From assembly GCF_026341125.1 (NCBI RefSeq), contig NZ_JAPEOR010000002.1:1798001-1862000 (forward strand): a stretch of 64,000 bases of DNA, read 5' to 3'. A program made the position numbers and the translations under genes. This DNA is from Streptomyces sp. NBC_01142. GTDB lineage: Bacteria > Actinomycetota > Actinomycetes > Streptomycetales > Streptomycetaceae. Below the pieces are notes generated by a model. The model searched no databases and had not been told where the DNA came from. It saw nothing but the letters and a program-made list of their open reading frames with translations. Positions 51,480 through 60,731 of this stretch are shown one piece after another (positions within the stretch are counted from its first letter, which is position 1; every line of letters starts with the position of its first letter).

Positions 51480-52415
51480 ATGCCGGTCCAGGAAATCCGC
51501 GCCTTCAACCGCTTTTACACCAACCTCATCGGCGCGCTCGACTACAGCAAGCACCTCTACACCCCGTACACGCTGACCGAGTCACGCGTGCTGTACGAAC
51601 TCGCCCACAGCCCCCGTACCGACGCCGCCGACCTGCGCGCCGAGCTCTCTCTCGACGCCGGGTACCTGAGCAGGCTGCTCGCCAGGTTCGAGCGGGACGG
51701 GCTGGTCGGGCGGGCGCCCTCCGAGGTTGATCCGCGGCGGCAGCGGATCACGCTCACCGCCCGTGGGCGCGAGGCCGCCGCACTGCTGGACGAGCGGTCG
51801 CGGGAGGCGGTGGGGGCGATGCTCTCCACGGTGCCGCCCGAGGAGCGGCCAAAACTGGGCGAGGCCATGCGGACCGTGCGCGAGATCCTCGGCGGTGGCC
51901 GGCCCGCGCACCGCGAGGGGCCCGTGCTGCGTGAGCCGGGGCCCGGTGATCTGGGCTGGGTCGTCCAGCGGCACGGTGCGCTGTACGCCGCCGAGTACGG
52001 CTGGAACGCCGACTTCGAGGGCCTCGTCGCCCGCATCGTCGCCGACTTCGCGCAGGACCACGACCCCCATCTGGAGCGGGTGTGGATCGCCGAGCTGGAC
52101 GGGCGGCCGGTCGGGTCGGTCATGTGCGTACGCGACGACGCCCCGGCCACCGCGCGGCTGCGGCTCCTGCTCGTGGAACCCGAGGCACGCGGGCACGGTC
52201 TCGGCGACGAACTTGTTCGTACGGTCGTGGATTTCGCGCGCGATGCGGGGTATCGGGAACTGGTGCTGTGGACCAATGACGTACTGACCGGGGCCCGCCG
52301 GATCTACCAGCGGGCGGGATTCACCCTGGTCACCGAGAAACCGCACCGCTCGTACGGAGTGGATCTGGTCGGCCAGGACTGGCGGCTGCCCCTCAAGGAA
52401 GGAACGATCACATGA
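51480..52415 (+). CDS. MarR regulator fused to GNAT acetyltransferase
   Basis: The protein has 311 residues. The N-terminal MarR winged helix (about 1-140) has SLDAGYLSRLLARFERDGLV. A C-terminal GNAT domain (about 150-305) contains the acetyl-CoA loop EPEARGHGLGDELVRTVVDF (about 238-257). MarR-GNAT fusions are common in actinobacteria. The next gene overlaps by ATGA, suggesting a joint role with the sugar isomerase-like enzyme. Confidence 0.9.
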   Translation: MPVQEIRAFNRFYTNLIGALDYSKHLYTPYTLTESRVLYELAHSPRTDAADLRAELSLDAGYLSRLLARFERDGLVGRAPSEVDPRRQRITLTARGREAAALLDERSREAVGAMLSTVPPEERPKLGEAMRTVREILGGGRPAHREGPVLREPGPGDLGWVVQRHGALYAAEYGWNADFEGLVARIVADFAQDHDPHLERVWIAELDGRPVGSVMCVRDDAPATARLRLLLVEPEARGHGLGDELVRTVVDFARDAGYRELVLWTNDVLTGARRIYQRAGFTLVTEKPHRSYGVDLVGQDWRLPLKEGTIT

Positions 52416-53188
52416 GGTTCGCCTTCTCGACCCTCGGCGTGCCGGGCATGCCGATCCCCGAGGTGGTCCGGCTCGCCGCCGCCACCGGGTACCAGGGGGT
52501 CGAGCTGCGGGCCCACCCCGAGGAACCCGTGCATCCAGGGATCGGCCCGCGCGAACGGATCGAAGCGGTCCGGGAGTTCGAGCGGGCAGGCGTCGAGATT
52601 CTGGCCGTCGCCGGATACGTGCGCGTCGCGTCGGCGGACGACGACGGTCCCGTACGCGAGGAGCTCGACGAACTGCTGTGGCTGGCCCGGGACGTGGGGG
52701 CGCCGTACGTGCGCGTCTTTCCGGGCGGCGGCGACCAGGACCCGGCCACCGCCGACGCCACGGCCGCCCGCCGGCTGGGCGCGGCCGCGGAGACCGCGGC
52801 GGAATTCGGCGTACGGATCCTGCTGGAGACCCATGACTCGCACCGCACCGGAGCCGACGCCTCCCGCATCCTGGGCCCGGTCGGCCACAAGAACGTGGGC
52901 GCGGTGTGGGATGTGATGCACACCTGGCTGGGCGGCGAGGAACCCGCCGCGACCCATGCCGTACTCGCCCCGCATCTGGGATACGTGCAGGTCAAGGACG
53001 TCGCCTCGGCCGAGGACACCACCCCGCTCCCCCTCGGCACGGGCGTGCTGCCGCTCGCCGACTGCCTGGCCACGCTGACGGAGGAGACGTGGCTGTGCTG
53101 GGAGTACGAGAAGCGCTGGTATCCGGACGCGGCCGACCTTCCCGGGCTGCTGGCGGGAGGGCGGGAGCACCTCCTGAGTCTGCTCTGA
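52412..53188 (+). CDS. sugar-phosphate isomerase/epimerase family protein
   Basis: The 258-aa TIM barrel begins MRFAFSTLGVPGMPIPEVVR. Likely metal ligands are in GVELRAHPEEP (Glu, about 30), RILLETHDSHRTGAD (Glu/His, about 136-140), AVWDVMHTW (Asp/His, about 167) and LCWEYEKRW (Glu, about 230). It is translationally coupled to the MarR-GNAT gene. The substrate is unknown. Confidence 0.87.
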   Translation: MRFAFSTLGVPGMPIPEVVRLAAATGYQGVELRAHPEEPVHPGIGPRERIEAVREFERAGVEILAVAGYVRVASADDDGPVREELDELLWLARDVGAPYVRVFPGGGDQDPATADATAARRLGAAAETAAEFGVRILLETHDSHRTGADASRILGPVGHKNVGAVWDVMHTWLGGEEPAATHAVLAPHLGYVQVKDVASAEDTTPLPLGTGVLPLADCLATLTEETWLCWEYEKRWYPDAADLPGLLAGGREHLLSLL

Positions 53189-53194
53189 CGGGAC

Positions 53195-53357
53195 TGCCGG
53201 TCCGGCGGAGCCGCGAGGCCGCGGCCGACCTGGCCGAGCCGGTCCTGCCGAGTCAGTCGCAAGGCCGCGGTCGACCCGTGCGGTCCGGCGGAGCCGCAAG
53301 CCCGCAGGCGCCCCATGCGGTCCTGCCGAGGAGCCGCAAGACCGCAGGCGACCCGTG
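53195..53357. repeat. degenerate direct repeats downstream of 53188
   Basis: The 171-bp gap contains about three degenerate copies of a unit built from GGTCCGGCGGAGCCGCAAG and CCGCAGGCGACCCGTGC. The origin is unknown; it may include a terminator for the convergent genes. Confidence 0.5.
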
Positions 53358-53359
53358 CC

Positions 53360-54313
53360 TCACGCATCGACGCGAGGCGCGCCCGCGATGTCCGGCGTCG
53401 ACTGTGAAGGCTCCCTCCGCGGGCCGGCGGGCTTCCCGCTTCGGCCGCCGCGACCCGCCAGGGACGTCAGTGCCACCCCGCCCACCAGCAGCGCCGCCGC
53501 GCACCACCGCAGCGGGGTCACCGACTCGTCCAGGAACAGTGCTGCCGAGGACATGCCGAAGACCGGCACCAGCAGCGAGAACGGGGCCACGGACGAAGCC
53601 GGATAGCGGTGCAGCAGCCAGCCCCACACCCCGAAGCCGAAGATCGTGGTGATCCAGGCGACGTAGACGATGACGCCGACGCCCGTCCAGTCCAGCGACC
53701 GCAGCGCGGCCAGATCGCGGTCCGGGCCCTCGATGAGCAGAGACAGGGCAATCAGCGGGAGTACGGGGACGGTGCTCACCCACACCATGAAGTTCAGCGC
53801 GTCCGGCGGGGACGCCTTGCGGGTCAGGACGTTGGAGACGCCCCAGCAGGCCGCCGCCGCCACGCACAGAGTGAAGCCGAGGAGCGGGCCCGAGGTTCCC
53901 TCGTCGACCGCCGCGACCGCGATGCCCGACAGCGCGACGGCCATGCCCAGCACGCGGACCCTGCCCGGGCGTTCGCCCAGCGCCAGGAAGGCGAAGAGGG
54001 CCGTGAACACCGCCTGGATCTGGAGAATCAGCGAGGAGAGACCGGCCGGGGCTCCCCTGTCCATGCCCGTGAAGAGCAGGCCGAACTTGGCGACGCCCAG
54101 GGCCAGTCCGACCCCGACGATCCATTTCCAGGCGACCTTCGGGCGGCCGACGAAGAAGACGGCGGGCAGCGCCGCCGCCAGAAAACGCAGGGCGGAGAAG
54201 AGCAGCGGCGGAAAGTGGTCGAGGCCGATCTCGATGACGACGAAGTTGACTCCCCAGAGGGCGGCGACCAGGGCAGCGAGAGCGATATGAGCAGGGCGCA
54301 TGGAGTCGAGCAT
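53360..54313 (-). CDS. EamA/DMT-family transporter
   Basis: The 317-aa protein has ten predicted membrane helices in two EamA repeats (ALWGVNFVVIEIGLDHFPPL at about 19-38; CWGVSNVLTRKASPPDALNF at about 160). It starts at ATG 54313 with GGGAGAGGTG directly upstream; ATG 54301 is an alternative. RhaT/YdcZ-like exporters of this family move amino acids, nucleosides or similar metabolites. A LysR regulator is divergent, the common control arrangement for these exporters. Confidence 0.9.
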   Translation of the reverse strand: MLDSMRPAHIALAALVAALWGVNFVVIEIGLDHFPPLLFSALRFLAAALPAVFFVGRPKVAWKWIVGVGLALGVAKFGLLFTGMDRGAPAGLSSLILQIQAVFTALFAFLALGERPGRVRVLGMAVALSGIAVAAVDEGTSGPLLGFTLCVAAAACWGVSNVLTRKASPPDALNFMVWVSTVPVLPLIALSLLIEGPDRDLAALRSLDWTGVGVIVYVAWITTIFGFGVWGWLLHRYPASSVAPFSLLVPVFGMSSAALFLDESVTPLRWCAAALLVGGVALTSLAGRGGRSGKPAGPRREPSQSTPDIAGAPRVDA

Positions 54314-54348
54314 CACCTCTCCCGACCATGTAGCACCAGCGCGGATTC

Positions 54349-54366
54349 CTTCATGATTGGATGAAG
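54349..54366. promoter_or_regulatory. LysR-type operator dyad
   Basis: CTTCAT-gattgg-ATGAAG is a perfect dyad in the spacer of the divergent EamA and LysR genes, with the general T-N11-A form of LysR binding sites. Confidence 0.55.
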
Positions 54367-54391
54367 CGCTGCTAATGAAATGAGGGACACC

Positions 54392-55303
54392 GTGCTCGAT
54401 CTCGCCCGGCTGCGCGCCCTGCACGCCGTCTCCGTGTACGGCACGGTCGGTGCCGCGGCCGCCGCCCTCGGCTACACCCCGTCCGCCGTCTCCCAGCAGA
54501 TCGCCAAGCTGGAGCGGGAGACCCGTACGACGCTCCTCGAACGGCAGGGGCGCGGTGTCCGCCTCACCGACGAGGCACATCAACTGGCCGACACCGCTCA
54601 GCAGTTGCTGTCGATCGTCGAGAAGGCCGAGGTGCGACTGGAGGAACGGCGCGGGCTGCCCTCCGGACGGCTCGCCATCGGCTGCTTCGCCAGCGCCGCG
54701 CGTGGACTGATGCCCCAGGCCCTCGCCGAGCTCGCCCGCCGCCACCCCTCCCTCGACGCCCGGCTCTGCGAGGTCGACCCGCACCTTTCCATCGAACTGG
54801 TCGCGCGCGGCGTGATCGACCTGGCCGTCGCGCACGACTGGGACATCGCACCGATGCCCGCCCCGCCGGGTGTCGAGCAGGTCGTCATCGGGGACGACCT
54901 GTGCGATGTCCTGGTGCCGGCCGGTCATCCGCTGGCGGCCGAGGAGTCCGTACGGCGTGAGGACCTGAAGGACGAACGGTGGATCTCACAGCCGCCCGGC
55001 ACGGTCTGCCACGACTGGCTGATGCGTACGCTGCGCGCGACCGGCTGCGAGCCGCGCATCGTCCACCAGGCCGAGGAGAACCACACCCAGGTCGCCCTCG
55101 TCGCCGCCGGCCTCGGGGTCGCCCTGGTTCCGCGGCTCGGCCGCGGTCTGTTGCCGGCCGAAGTGGCGACCGTGCGGCTGACGCCGATGCCGAAGCGGCG
55201 GTTGTGCGCCCTGTGGCGTACGGGAGCGGCGCGGCGGCCCGCCATCACCGAGACCGTACGCACGCTCCAAGAGCTCTGGCCAACCGTCGCCGCCCGCGCC
55301 TGA
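54392..55303 (+). CDS. LysR-family transcriptional regulator
   Basis: GTG 54392 follows AGGGAC and is preferred to ATG 54380, which lacks a ribosome-binding site. About 303 residues follow. The helix-turn-helix is in the first 60 residues (GTVGAAAAALGYTPSAVSQQ, then IAKLERE) and the effector-binding domain starts at LAIGCFASAARGLMP. It is divergent from the EamA exporter and presumably activates it. Confidence 0.9.
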   Translation: MLDLARLRALHAVSVYGTVGAAAAALGYTPSAVSQQIAKLERETRTTLLERQGRGVRLTDEAHQLADTAQQLLSIVEKAEVRLEERRGLPSGRLAIGCFASAARGLMPQALAELARRHPSLDARLCEVDPHLSIELVARGVIDLAVAHDWDIAPMPAPPGVEQVVIGDDLCDVLVPAGHPLAAEESVRREDLKDERWISQPPGTVCHDWLMRTLRATGCEPRIVHQAEENHTQVALVAAGLGVALVPRLGRGLLPAEVATVRLTPMPKRRLCALWRTGAARRPAITETVRTLQELWPTVAARA

Positions 55304-55772
55304 GCAGCCGAGGCCTCGCCGCCGGGGGAGCCTCGCCGCCGGGGCCTGGGCACCGAGTCGGAACGCCGGTCGGGACGTCGGCACCCTCGCCGATGGACGC
55401 GAATGGCGCCGACCGCACCTCCTGTGCATCTTCCGCACCATTTCCCCTGAAACACCGAATCGTGCGGAACCTGTGGCGATGCGGCCCCGTCCAAGGCCCG
55501 TGCTCCGGTGAGTCACCGCAGAGCGGTGTCGGCTCTCGCTGCTGGCCGCGATCGTCGACTCCCCTCTCCAGCCGCCTGCGGCCGGCAGCACGCCGCCACC
55601 GGTGCGCCCCCTTGAACTGCGCCGGTGGCGGCCCTCCGTCCCGGTGACGTTCCGCGCGCCGCGGGCGCTTTCTGTTGCCGCACCCTTGACCTGGCAGTAA
55701 CTTTCGGGCTATCCGTGAGTCCTTGGAAGTTTCCTTCAACTCCCTTGTCGAGCAAGGCCGGAAGGAGCACCC
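55304..55772. other. 469-bp gap, no supported gene
   Basis: I see only shadow frames. A short repeat of GCCTCGCCGCCGGGG occurs at about 55313-55343. The last 30 bp hold the ribosome-binding region of the GH3 gene (GGAAGGAG at 55759-55766). Confidence 0.4.
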
Positions 55773-57599
55773 ATGCACGACCGGAGCCTCTCCAGACGTA
55801 CCCTCCTCGCCGCGACCGCCGCCACAGCCGTGGCGGCGGGCACTGTCGCCGCCGCCTCACCCGCTGTCGCCCACGCCCCCCAGCCCTCCCACCACGCCCG
55901 CCTCAAGCGGCTCATCGCCCGGATGAGCCTGGAGGAGAAGGTCGGCCAGCTCTTTGTGATGCGGGTGTACGGACACTCCGCCACCGCCCCCGATCAGGCG
56001 GACATCGAGCTGAACCTCAAGGAAATGGGCGTCCGCACCGCCGCCGAACTGGTCGCCAAGTATCACGTCGGCGGCATCATCTACTTCGCCTGGGCACACA
56101 ACACCCGCGACCCGCACCAGATCGCGGACCTCTCCAACGGGATCCAGCGGGCCGGGCTCGCCCAGTCCACTCCCGTACCGCTGCTGATCTCCACCGACCA
56201 GGAGCACGGCATCGTCGCCCGTGTCGGCAGGCCCGCCACCCTGATGCCCGGTGCGATGGCGCTGGGGGCGGGCGGGTCCCGCTCCGACGCCCGTACGGCC
56301 GCACAGATCGCCGGGGCCGAACTGGCCGCGATGGGCATCTGCCAGAACTACGCGCCGGTCGCCGACGTCAACGTCAACCCCGCCAACCCGGTCATCGGCG
56401 TACGGTCCTTCGGCGCCGACCCGCAAGCCGTCGCGGGCCTGGTCGCCGCCCAGGCCAGGGGATACCAGAGTGCGGGCATCGCCTCGACCTGCAAGCACTT
56501 CCCGGGACACGGTGACACCACCATCGACAGTCACACGGGCATCCCGGTCATCACGCACACCCGCGAGGAGTGGGAAAGTATCGACGCTCCGCCGTTCCGG
56601 GCCGCGATCGCCGCCGGGATCGATTCGGTCATGACGGCGCACATCCAGTTCCCCGCGCTGGATCCGAGCGACGACCCGGCCACGCTCTCCCGGCCCATCC
56701 TCACCGGCATCCTGCGCGAGGAACTCGGCTACGACGGAGTGGTCGTCACCGACGCGCTCACCATGCAGGGCGTACGGGACAAGTACGGAGACGACCGGGT
56801 CCCGGTGCTCGCACTCAAGGCGGGCGTGGACCAGCTGCTCAACCCGCCGGATCTGGTCGCCGCCCGGAACGGCGTCCTCGGCGCCGTCAAGAGCGGCGAG
56901 ATCAGCGTGGCGCGCATCGAGGAGTCGATCCTGCGCATCCTCTCCCTCAAGGAGAAACTGGGCCTGTTCCGCGAGCCGTTCGTCTCCCACCGGGGTGTGG
57001 ACCGCACCGTCGGCATCCGCTCGCACCTCGCCACCGCCGACCGGACCGCCGAGAGGACGACCACGCTGCTGGTCAACGAGGGAAGGCTGCTGCCACTGAG
57101 CCGCCGCAGGGAGCCCGGCCTCTTGGTCGTCGGCGCCGATCCCGCCTCGCCCTCCGGTTCGACCGGTCCACCGACGGCCGTGCTGGCGAAGGCGTTCACC
57201 GAACTGGGCTTCACCGCCACCGCGCTCTCCACCGGCATTACCCCGACCACCGCGAAGATCGACGAGGCGGTGGCGGCGGCCGGCGGCAAGGACGTGGTGA
57301 TCGTCGGTACGTACAACGTCACGGCGGCCGCCGCCCAGCGCACCTTGGTGGCGCGGCTCGTCGCTACGGGCGTCCCCGTGGTCACTCTCGCCATCCGCAA
57401 TCCGTACGACATCGCACAGTTGGGCGGGGTGCGGGCGGCGCTCGCCGCGTACTGCTGGACGGATGTCGAACTGCGGGCCGCCGCACGGGTCATCGCCGGC
57501 CGCGTGGACCCCGAGGGACGGCTGCCCGTTCCCGTACAGCGTGCGGATGATCCAACCCAAGTGCTGTATCCGATCGGCTACGGTCTGTCGTACGACTAG
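55773..57599 (+). CDS. Tat-exported glycoside hydrolase family 3 (beta-N-acetylhexosaminidase-like)
   Basis: The 608-aa protein has a twin-arginine signal (SRRTLLAATAATA, about residues 7-19; cleavage after AVAHA). The GH3 N-terminal barrel has the NagZ-type loop CKHFPGHGDTTIDSH (about 240-254), in which the Asp-His pair is the acid/base, and the nucleophile Asp in GVVVTDALTMQGV (about 326). A C-terminal alpha/beta sandwich (about 420-600) follows. It likely removes N-acetylglucosamine from cell-wall or chitin fragments outside the cell. Confidence 0.92.
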   Translation: MHDRSLSRRTLLAATAATAVAAGTVAAASPAVAHAPQPSHHARLKRLIARMSLEEKVGQLFVMRVYGHSATAPDQADIELNLKEMGVRTAAELVAKYHVGGIIYFAWAHNTRDPHQIADLSNGIQRAGLAQSTPVPLLISTDQEHGIVARVGRPATLMPGAMALGAGGSRSDARTAAQIAGAELAAMGICQNYAPVADVNVNPANPVIGVRSFGADPQAVAGLVAAQARGYQSAGIASTCKHFPGHGDTTIDSHTGIPVITHTREEWESIDAPPFRAAIAAGIDSVMTAHIQFPALDPSDDPATLSRPILTGILREELGYDGVVVTDALTMQGVRDKYGDDRVPVLALKAGVDQLLNPPDLVAARNGVLGAVKSGEISVARIEESILRILSLKEKLGLFREPFVSHRGVDRTVGIRSHLATADRTAERTTTLLVNEGRLLPLSRRREPGLLVVGADPASPSGSTGPPTAVLAKAFTELGFTATALSTGITPTTAKIDEAVAAAGGKDVVIVGTYNVTAAAAQRTLVARLVATGVPVVTLAIRNPYDIAQLGGVRAALAAYCWTDVELRAAARVIAGRVDPEGRLPVPVQRADDPTQVLYPIGYGLSYD

Positions 57600-57604
57600 C
57601 GTAC

Positions 57605-57625
57605 GCAGGCGTGCTGTGCGCCTGC
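57605..57625 (+). terminator. short hairpin after the GH3 gene
   Basis: GCAGGCG-tgctgtg-CGCCTGC lies 6 bp past the stop codon. The stem is 7 bp with a 7-nt loop and there is no T-run. Confidence 0.45.
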
Positions 57626-57740
57626 AGCGCGCTCCCCCCAATCGTCCCGAAGCATCCCGTGCGTCTGGCGTGCGCCCGCCACGGCGGGTCACGCTTGACC
57701 CACTGACCGGGGGGTCGGTGGGGTCGGGTCGGGGGGTCGG

Positions 57741-58370
57741 ATGCACGGAGAACGGCGAACCATGGGGGCGGTGAGCGCCCTGGTACTGGTACTTGCGGTG
57801 GTACTGGCGGTGGCGCTCACCGCCGGCTGTCAGCAGGCGACGGGGCACGTCGGCGCAGGGAGCAGCATCCAGAGCGTCACTCCCGCAGCCACGGGGTACG
57901 GCCTGGTGTTTCTGGGCCCGGGTGACTGCGGTTCGCGCGGCAGCGAGTTCCGTGAAGTGCCGTGCACCAGCGAGAAGGCGGCGGCCCGGGTGATCGCCCG
58001 GTACGACGGCCGGCGGGCGGCGGGCCCCGAGTGCCCCGCGGCCACCGACTTCGTCCTGCATGTCTCCGAGAACCGTCCGGCGGCCGACGAGAACGGCGAC
58101 GGGAAGGTGGGGCAGGGCTACGCCTGTATGCGCAATCTGGAGCCGCCGCATCCGGGCGACCCCGGCGGGCCGTACACCGTCGTCGGCGACTGCGTCTACG
58201 AGGCCGGCCAGGGACAGGTGAAGGAGACGGCCTGCGACGGATCCGGCGCCCGGGACCCGCAGTTCACGGTGGCGTCGGCGGTACGCGGCAGGACGCAGTG
58301 CCCGTCGTCGACGGCGCTGTATGTCCAGCTGGGCGGGGAAAGGCCGGTGGGCTGCGCCCGCCGCGTGTGA
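57741..58370 (+). CDS. putative lipoprotein with conserved cysteines
   Basis: The protein has 209 residues from ATG 57741 (ATG 57762 is an alternative). It has a hydrophobic segment followed by the lipobox LTAGC (Cys30). The mature part has two halves, each with a cysteine pair pattern (GDCGSRGSEFREVPCTSEKA at about 58-77; GDCVYEAGQGQVKETACD at about 150-167), which looks like an internal duplication of a small disulfide domain. The function is unknown. Confidence 0.7.
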   Translation: MHGERRTMGAVSALVLVLAVVLAVALTAGCQQATGHVGAGSSIQSVTPAATGYGLVFLGPGDCGSRGSEFREVPCTSEKAAARVIARYDGRRAAGPECPAATDFVLHVSENRPAADENGDGKVGQGYACMRNLEPPHPGDPGGPYTVVGDCVYEAGQGQVKETACDGSGARDPQFTVASAVRGRTQCPSSTALYVQLGGERPVGCARRV

Positions 58371-58475
58371 CCGTCACTGCGTGTGACGGTCACTCAACGG
58401 CGGCCACAGCCCACTCGGTTGCGGATCCGGAACGTCCGGACTGTCCGGGCTGACCGGGCTGACCGGGCTGACCGG

Positions 58476-59909
58476 CTACGGCCGCAGGGCCGGCTCCCGC
58501 TCGACGTCGCGCTTGTCGAGCTTCGCGTCGAACTTGCTCAGCGGCTTCGCCTTCGCCGGGTCCTCCTGGACGGCGGCCGGGGCGACGCCCGCCCACTTCA
58601 GGATCGAGGCGGTGGCCTTCGCCTTCTGCTCCGGCACCAGGCCGGCGACGTTCGCCCCGTGGTTGGCGCCGGGCGCGGTGTAGACGTAGCTGTCGCGGGT
58701 GCCCTTGCCGACCCGGAACGGCTCGGCGCCCCACGGGTCGTTCTCGCCGTAGACGAACATCATCCGACGGGCGTTGTGGCGGACCCAGTTGTCGACGTCG
58801 TCCATCACCCACGGCTTGAAGCGCATCGGGATCTCACGCGGCACGAAGTTCCGCGGCGGCTGGTACCCGTACCGGCTCAGCCCCTTGAGGTGCGGCTGCT
58901 GGATGTCCGGCGAGCCCAGCTCGGTGCCTGCCTGGTAGTAGTACGGCGTGTACGTCCCCAGGCCCTGGTCCGTGTAGAAGGAGAAGCCCGAGATCGCGTC
59001 GATGGAGTCGTAGATCTCCTGGTCGGTCGCGGTGGCCGCGGTGGGGATCGCCTCGCAGTCCGCCACCAGGCTGTACTGCCAGAAGCCCCAGGTGTAGTCG
59101 AGGACCACGGCCTCGTACGCCCTGTCGAGGCTTCCGATGGTCTTGAAGGTGTAGCCCTCGGCGGTCGCGGCCGCCCGGTACTTGGCCTCCAGCGGCGTGC
59201 GGCGCACCAGCGCCTCGCGCTGCACCGCGTTCAGCTTGTCGCGGCATTCCTTGGTGCCCACGCGCTCGAGGAAGCGGTCGTAGGCCGAGTCCTCCTTGTT
59301 CACCACGTCGTTGGGCGCGACGTAGGCGACGACGCCGTCCATGTCGTGGGGGTAGAAGCGCTCGTAGTAGGTGGCGGTCATGCCGCCCTTGGAGCCGCCG
59401 GTGGACAGCCAGTTCTTGGCGTAGATCTTCTTCAGCGCCTTGAACACGCGGTGCTGGTCGCTCGCGGCCTGCCGGATGTCGAGCTTGGACCAGTTGGCCG
59501 GGTCGGGCCGGGACGGCGTGAAGAAACGGTACTCCAGGGAGACCTGGTTGCCGTCGATGATCGCCGTCGGCTCACTGCGGCGCGGCGTGGTGTTCACGTT
59601 GTAGCCGGAGGTGAAGAAGACGGTGGGGCGGTTGGTGTCCTTGTGCAGCAGAGTGATCCGCTGCTTGAAGGTGCCCTTGCTCGGGTGCCGGTGGTCGACC
59701 GGCTGTGTGTAGTTGAGGACGAAGAACCGGTAACCCGCGTACGGCTTCTCCTCGATGAGACTCATGCCCGGGATCGCGAGGATCCGGTCCTTGATGTCCG
59801 TGCCGGTCGTCGGCTCGGCGGCGGTAGCCGCACCGGCCGTCGCGCCGGCCGCACTCATCGTGCCTATGAGCACCACGAGCGACAGCAGCCATCTGAGCGC
59901 CTTGCGCAT
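58476..59909 (-). CDS. secreted S28/S37-type serine peptidase (tripeptidyl aminopeptidase)
   Basis: The protein has 477 residues. The Sec signal peptide is about residues 1-30 and the start is ATG 59909 behind GGGGAGGGTGA. The alpha/beta-hydrolase fold shows the nucleophile in LSTGGSKGGMTA (Ser about 173), an Asp region YGENDPWGAEPF (about 395) and a His in GANHGAN (about 420). It matches the Streptomyces PS-10 peptidase family, which removes prolyl tri- or tetrapeptides. Four CTGACCGGG-like repeats lie past its stop. Confidence 0.9.
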   Translation of the reverse strand: MRKALRWLLSLVVLIGTMSAAGATAGAATAAEPTTGTDIKDRILAIPGMSLIEEKPYAGYRFFVLNYTQPVDHRHPSKGTFKQRITLLHKDTNRPTVFFTSGYNVNTTPRRSEPTAIIDGNQVSLEYRFFTPSRPDPANWSKLDIRQAASDQHRVFKALKKIYAKNWLSTGGSKGGMTATYYERFYPHDMDGVVAYVAPNDVVNKEDSAYDRFLERVGTKECRDKLNAVQREALVRRTPLEAKYRAAATAEGYTFKTIGSLDRAYEAVVLDYTWGFWQYSLVADCEAIPTAATATDQEIYDSIDAISGFSFYTDQGLGTYTPYYYQAGTELGSPDIQQPHLKGLSRYGYQPPRNFVPREIPMRFKPWVMDDVDNWVRHNARRMMFVYGENDPWGAEPFRVGKGTRDSYVYTAPGANHGANVAGLVPEQKAKATASILKWAGVAPAAVQEDPAKAKPLSKFDAKLDKRDVEREPALRP

Positions 59910-59994
59910 TCACCCTCCCCTTGATTCACCAGCGGTCGCGGTGAACCTAGCGGGGGCAATGCCCGGCCCGCCAGCCCCAGTTGAGTCCGGCTAC

Positions 59995-60230
59995 GGAAAG
60001 ATCCGGAATCGGACCCCGGATCGGGATGCGGTTCGGGATGCGGTTCGGGCTCCGGTCCGGCTCGGCTCGGGAGCTCGGGGTCGGGCCCCGGATCAGGGTC
60101 CGGCTCGGCTCGGGCTCCGGGGCCGCGGCTCGGGGTCGGGTCCCGGATCAGGGTCGGGCTCGGCTCGGGGGTCGGGCTCGAGGTTGAGATGCGGGCCGCG
60201 GCTCGGGGTCAAGGTGCGGGCCGGGCTCGT
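59995..60230. repeat. degenerate G+C-rich tandem repeats
   Basis: The gap between the two leftward genes is made of CGG/TCGGG-type low-complexity sequence. A larger unit of about 55 bp (GCTCGGGGTCGGGYCCCGGA onward) appears at about 60073 and again at about 60128. No gene is present. Confidence 0.75.
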
Positions 60231-60231
60231 C

Positions 60232-60636
60232 TCAGCAGAGGACCCAGCCGGTCGAGCGCTTGACGCCGGAGACCGATCCGGTCGCGCGTACGCAGCGGTC
60301 ACGGGCGGGCACGGTGACGGGCCCGGCCTGGCGGGTGAAGCGTCCGCTGTCCATGGCGGGGCGGCCGCCGCGGGCCTGGAGGGAGACGAGCATGGCGCGC
60401 CTGGCCCCCGGCTTCCTGGCGACGGTGACGGCGCAGGCGTACTGCCGGCTCTTGTAGATGCGCAGCTCGCCGGTGGTGAACTTGACGGTCTTCAGATGCC
60501 GTCCGGCACACTGCACGGCCGCATCGGCGCGCTGGGTGCCGGGCCCTGCGAGGGCGAGGGTGGCCACGACCGTGAGCACGGCGAGCCCCCGTGCGAGAAG
60601 CCGCCCGAGTCTCCTGCTCTCCGCCTCACCGAACAC
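60232..60636 (-). CDS. small secreted protein of unknown function
   Basis: The protein has 134 residues, with a basic start (MFGEAESRRLGRLLARG), a hydrophobic segment and an AQRADA-like cleavage region (about 38-40). The mature domain has four cysteines (QCAGRH, YACAV, DRCVRA, WVLC at the very end), suggesting two disulfides. The family is unknown to me. Confidence 0.65.
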   Translation of the reverse strand: MFGEAESRRLGRLLARGLAVLTVVATLALAGPGTQRADAAVQCAGRHLKTVKFTTGELRIYKSRQYACAVTVARKPGARRAMLVSLQARGGRPAMDSGRFTRQAGPVTVPARDRCVRATGSVSGVKRSTGWVLC

Positions 60637-60731
60637 GCGTGTCCCCCCTTGCCACTGTTCCGTACATGCGTACGACGCATCTGGGTCCCGAATGGTTGCG
60701 ACGCCGTCGTCTTCCTCTCACCGCGGCTTCC

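Noticed and set aside
55857..58151. 764-codon minus-strand frame over the GH3 and lipoprotein genes
   Set aside because: It spans two well-supported plus-strand genes and the intergenic hairpin; the composition is that of a shadow.
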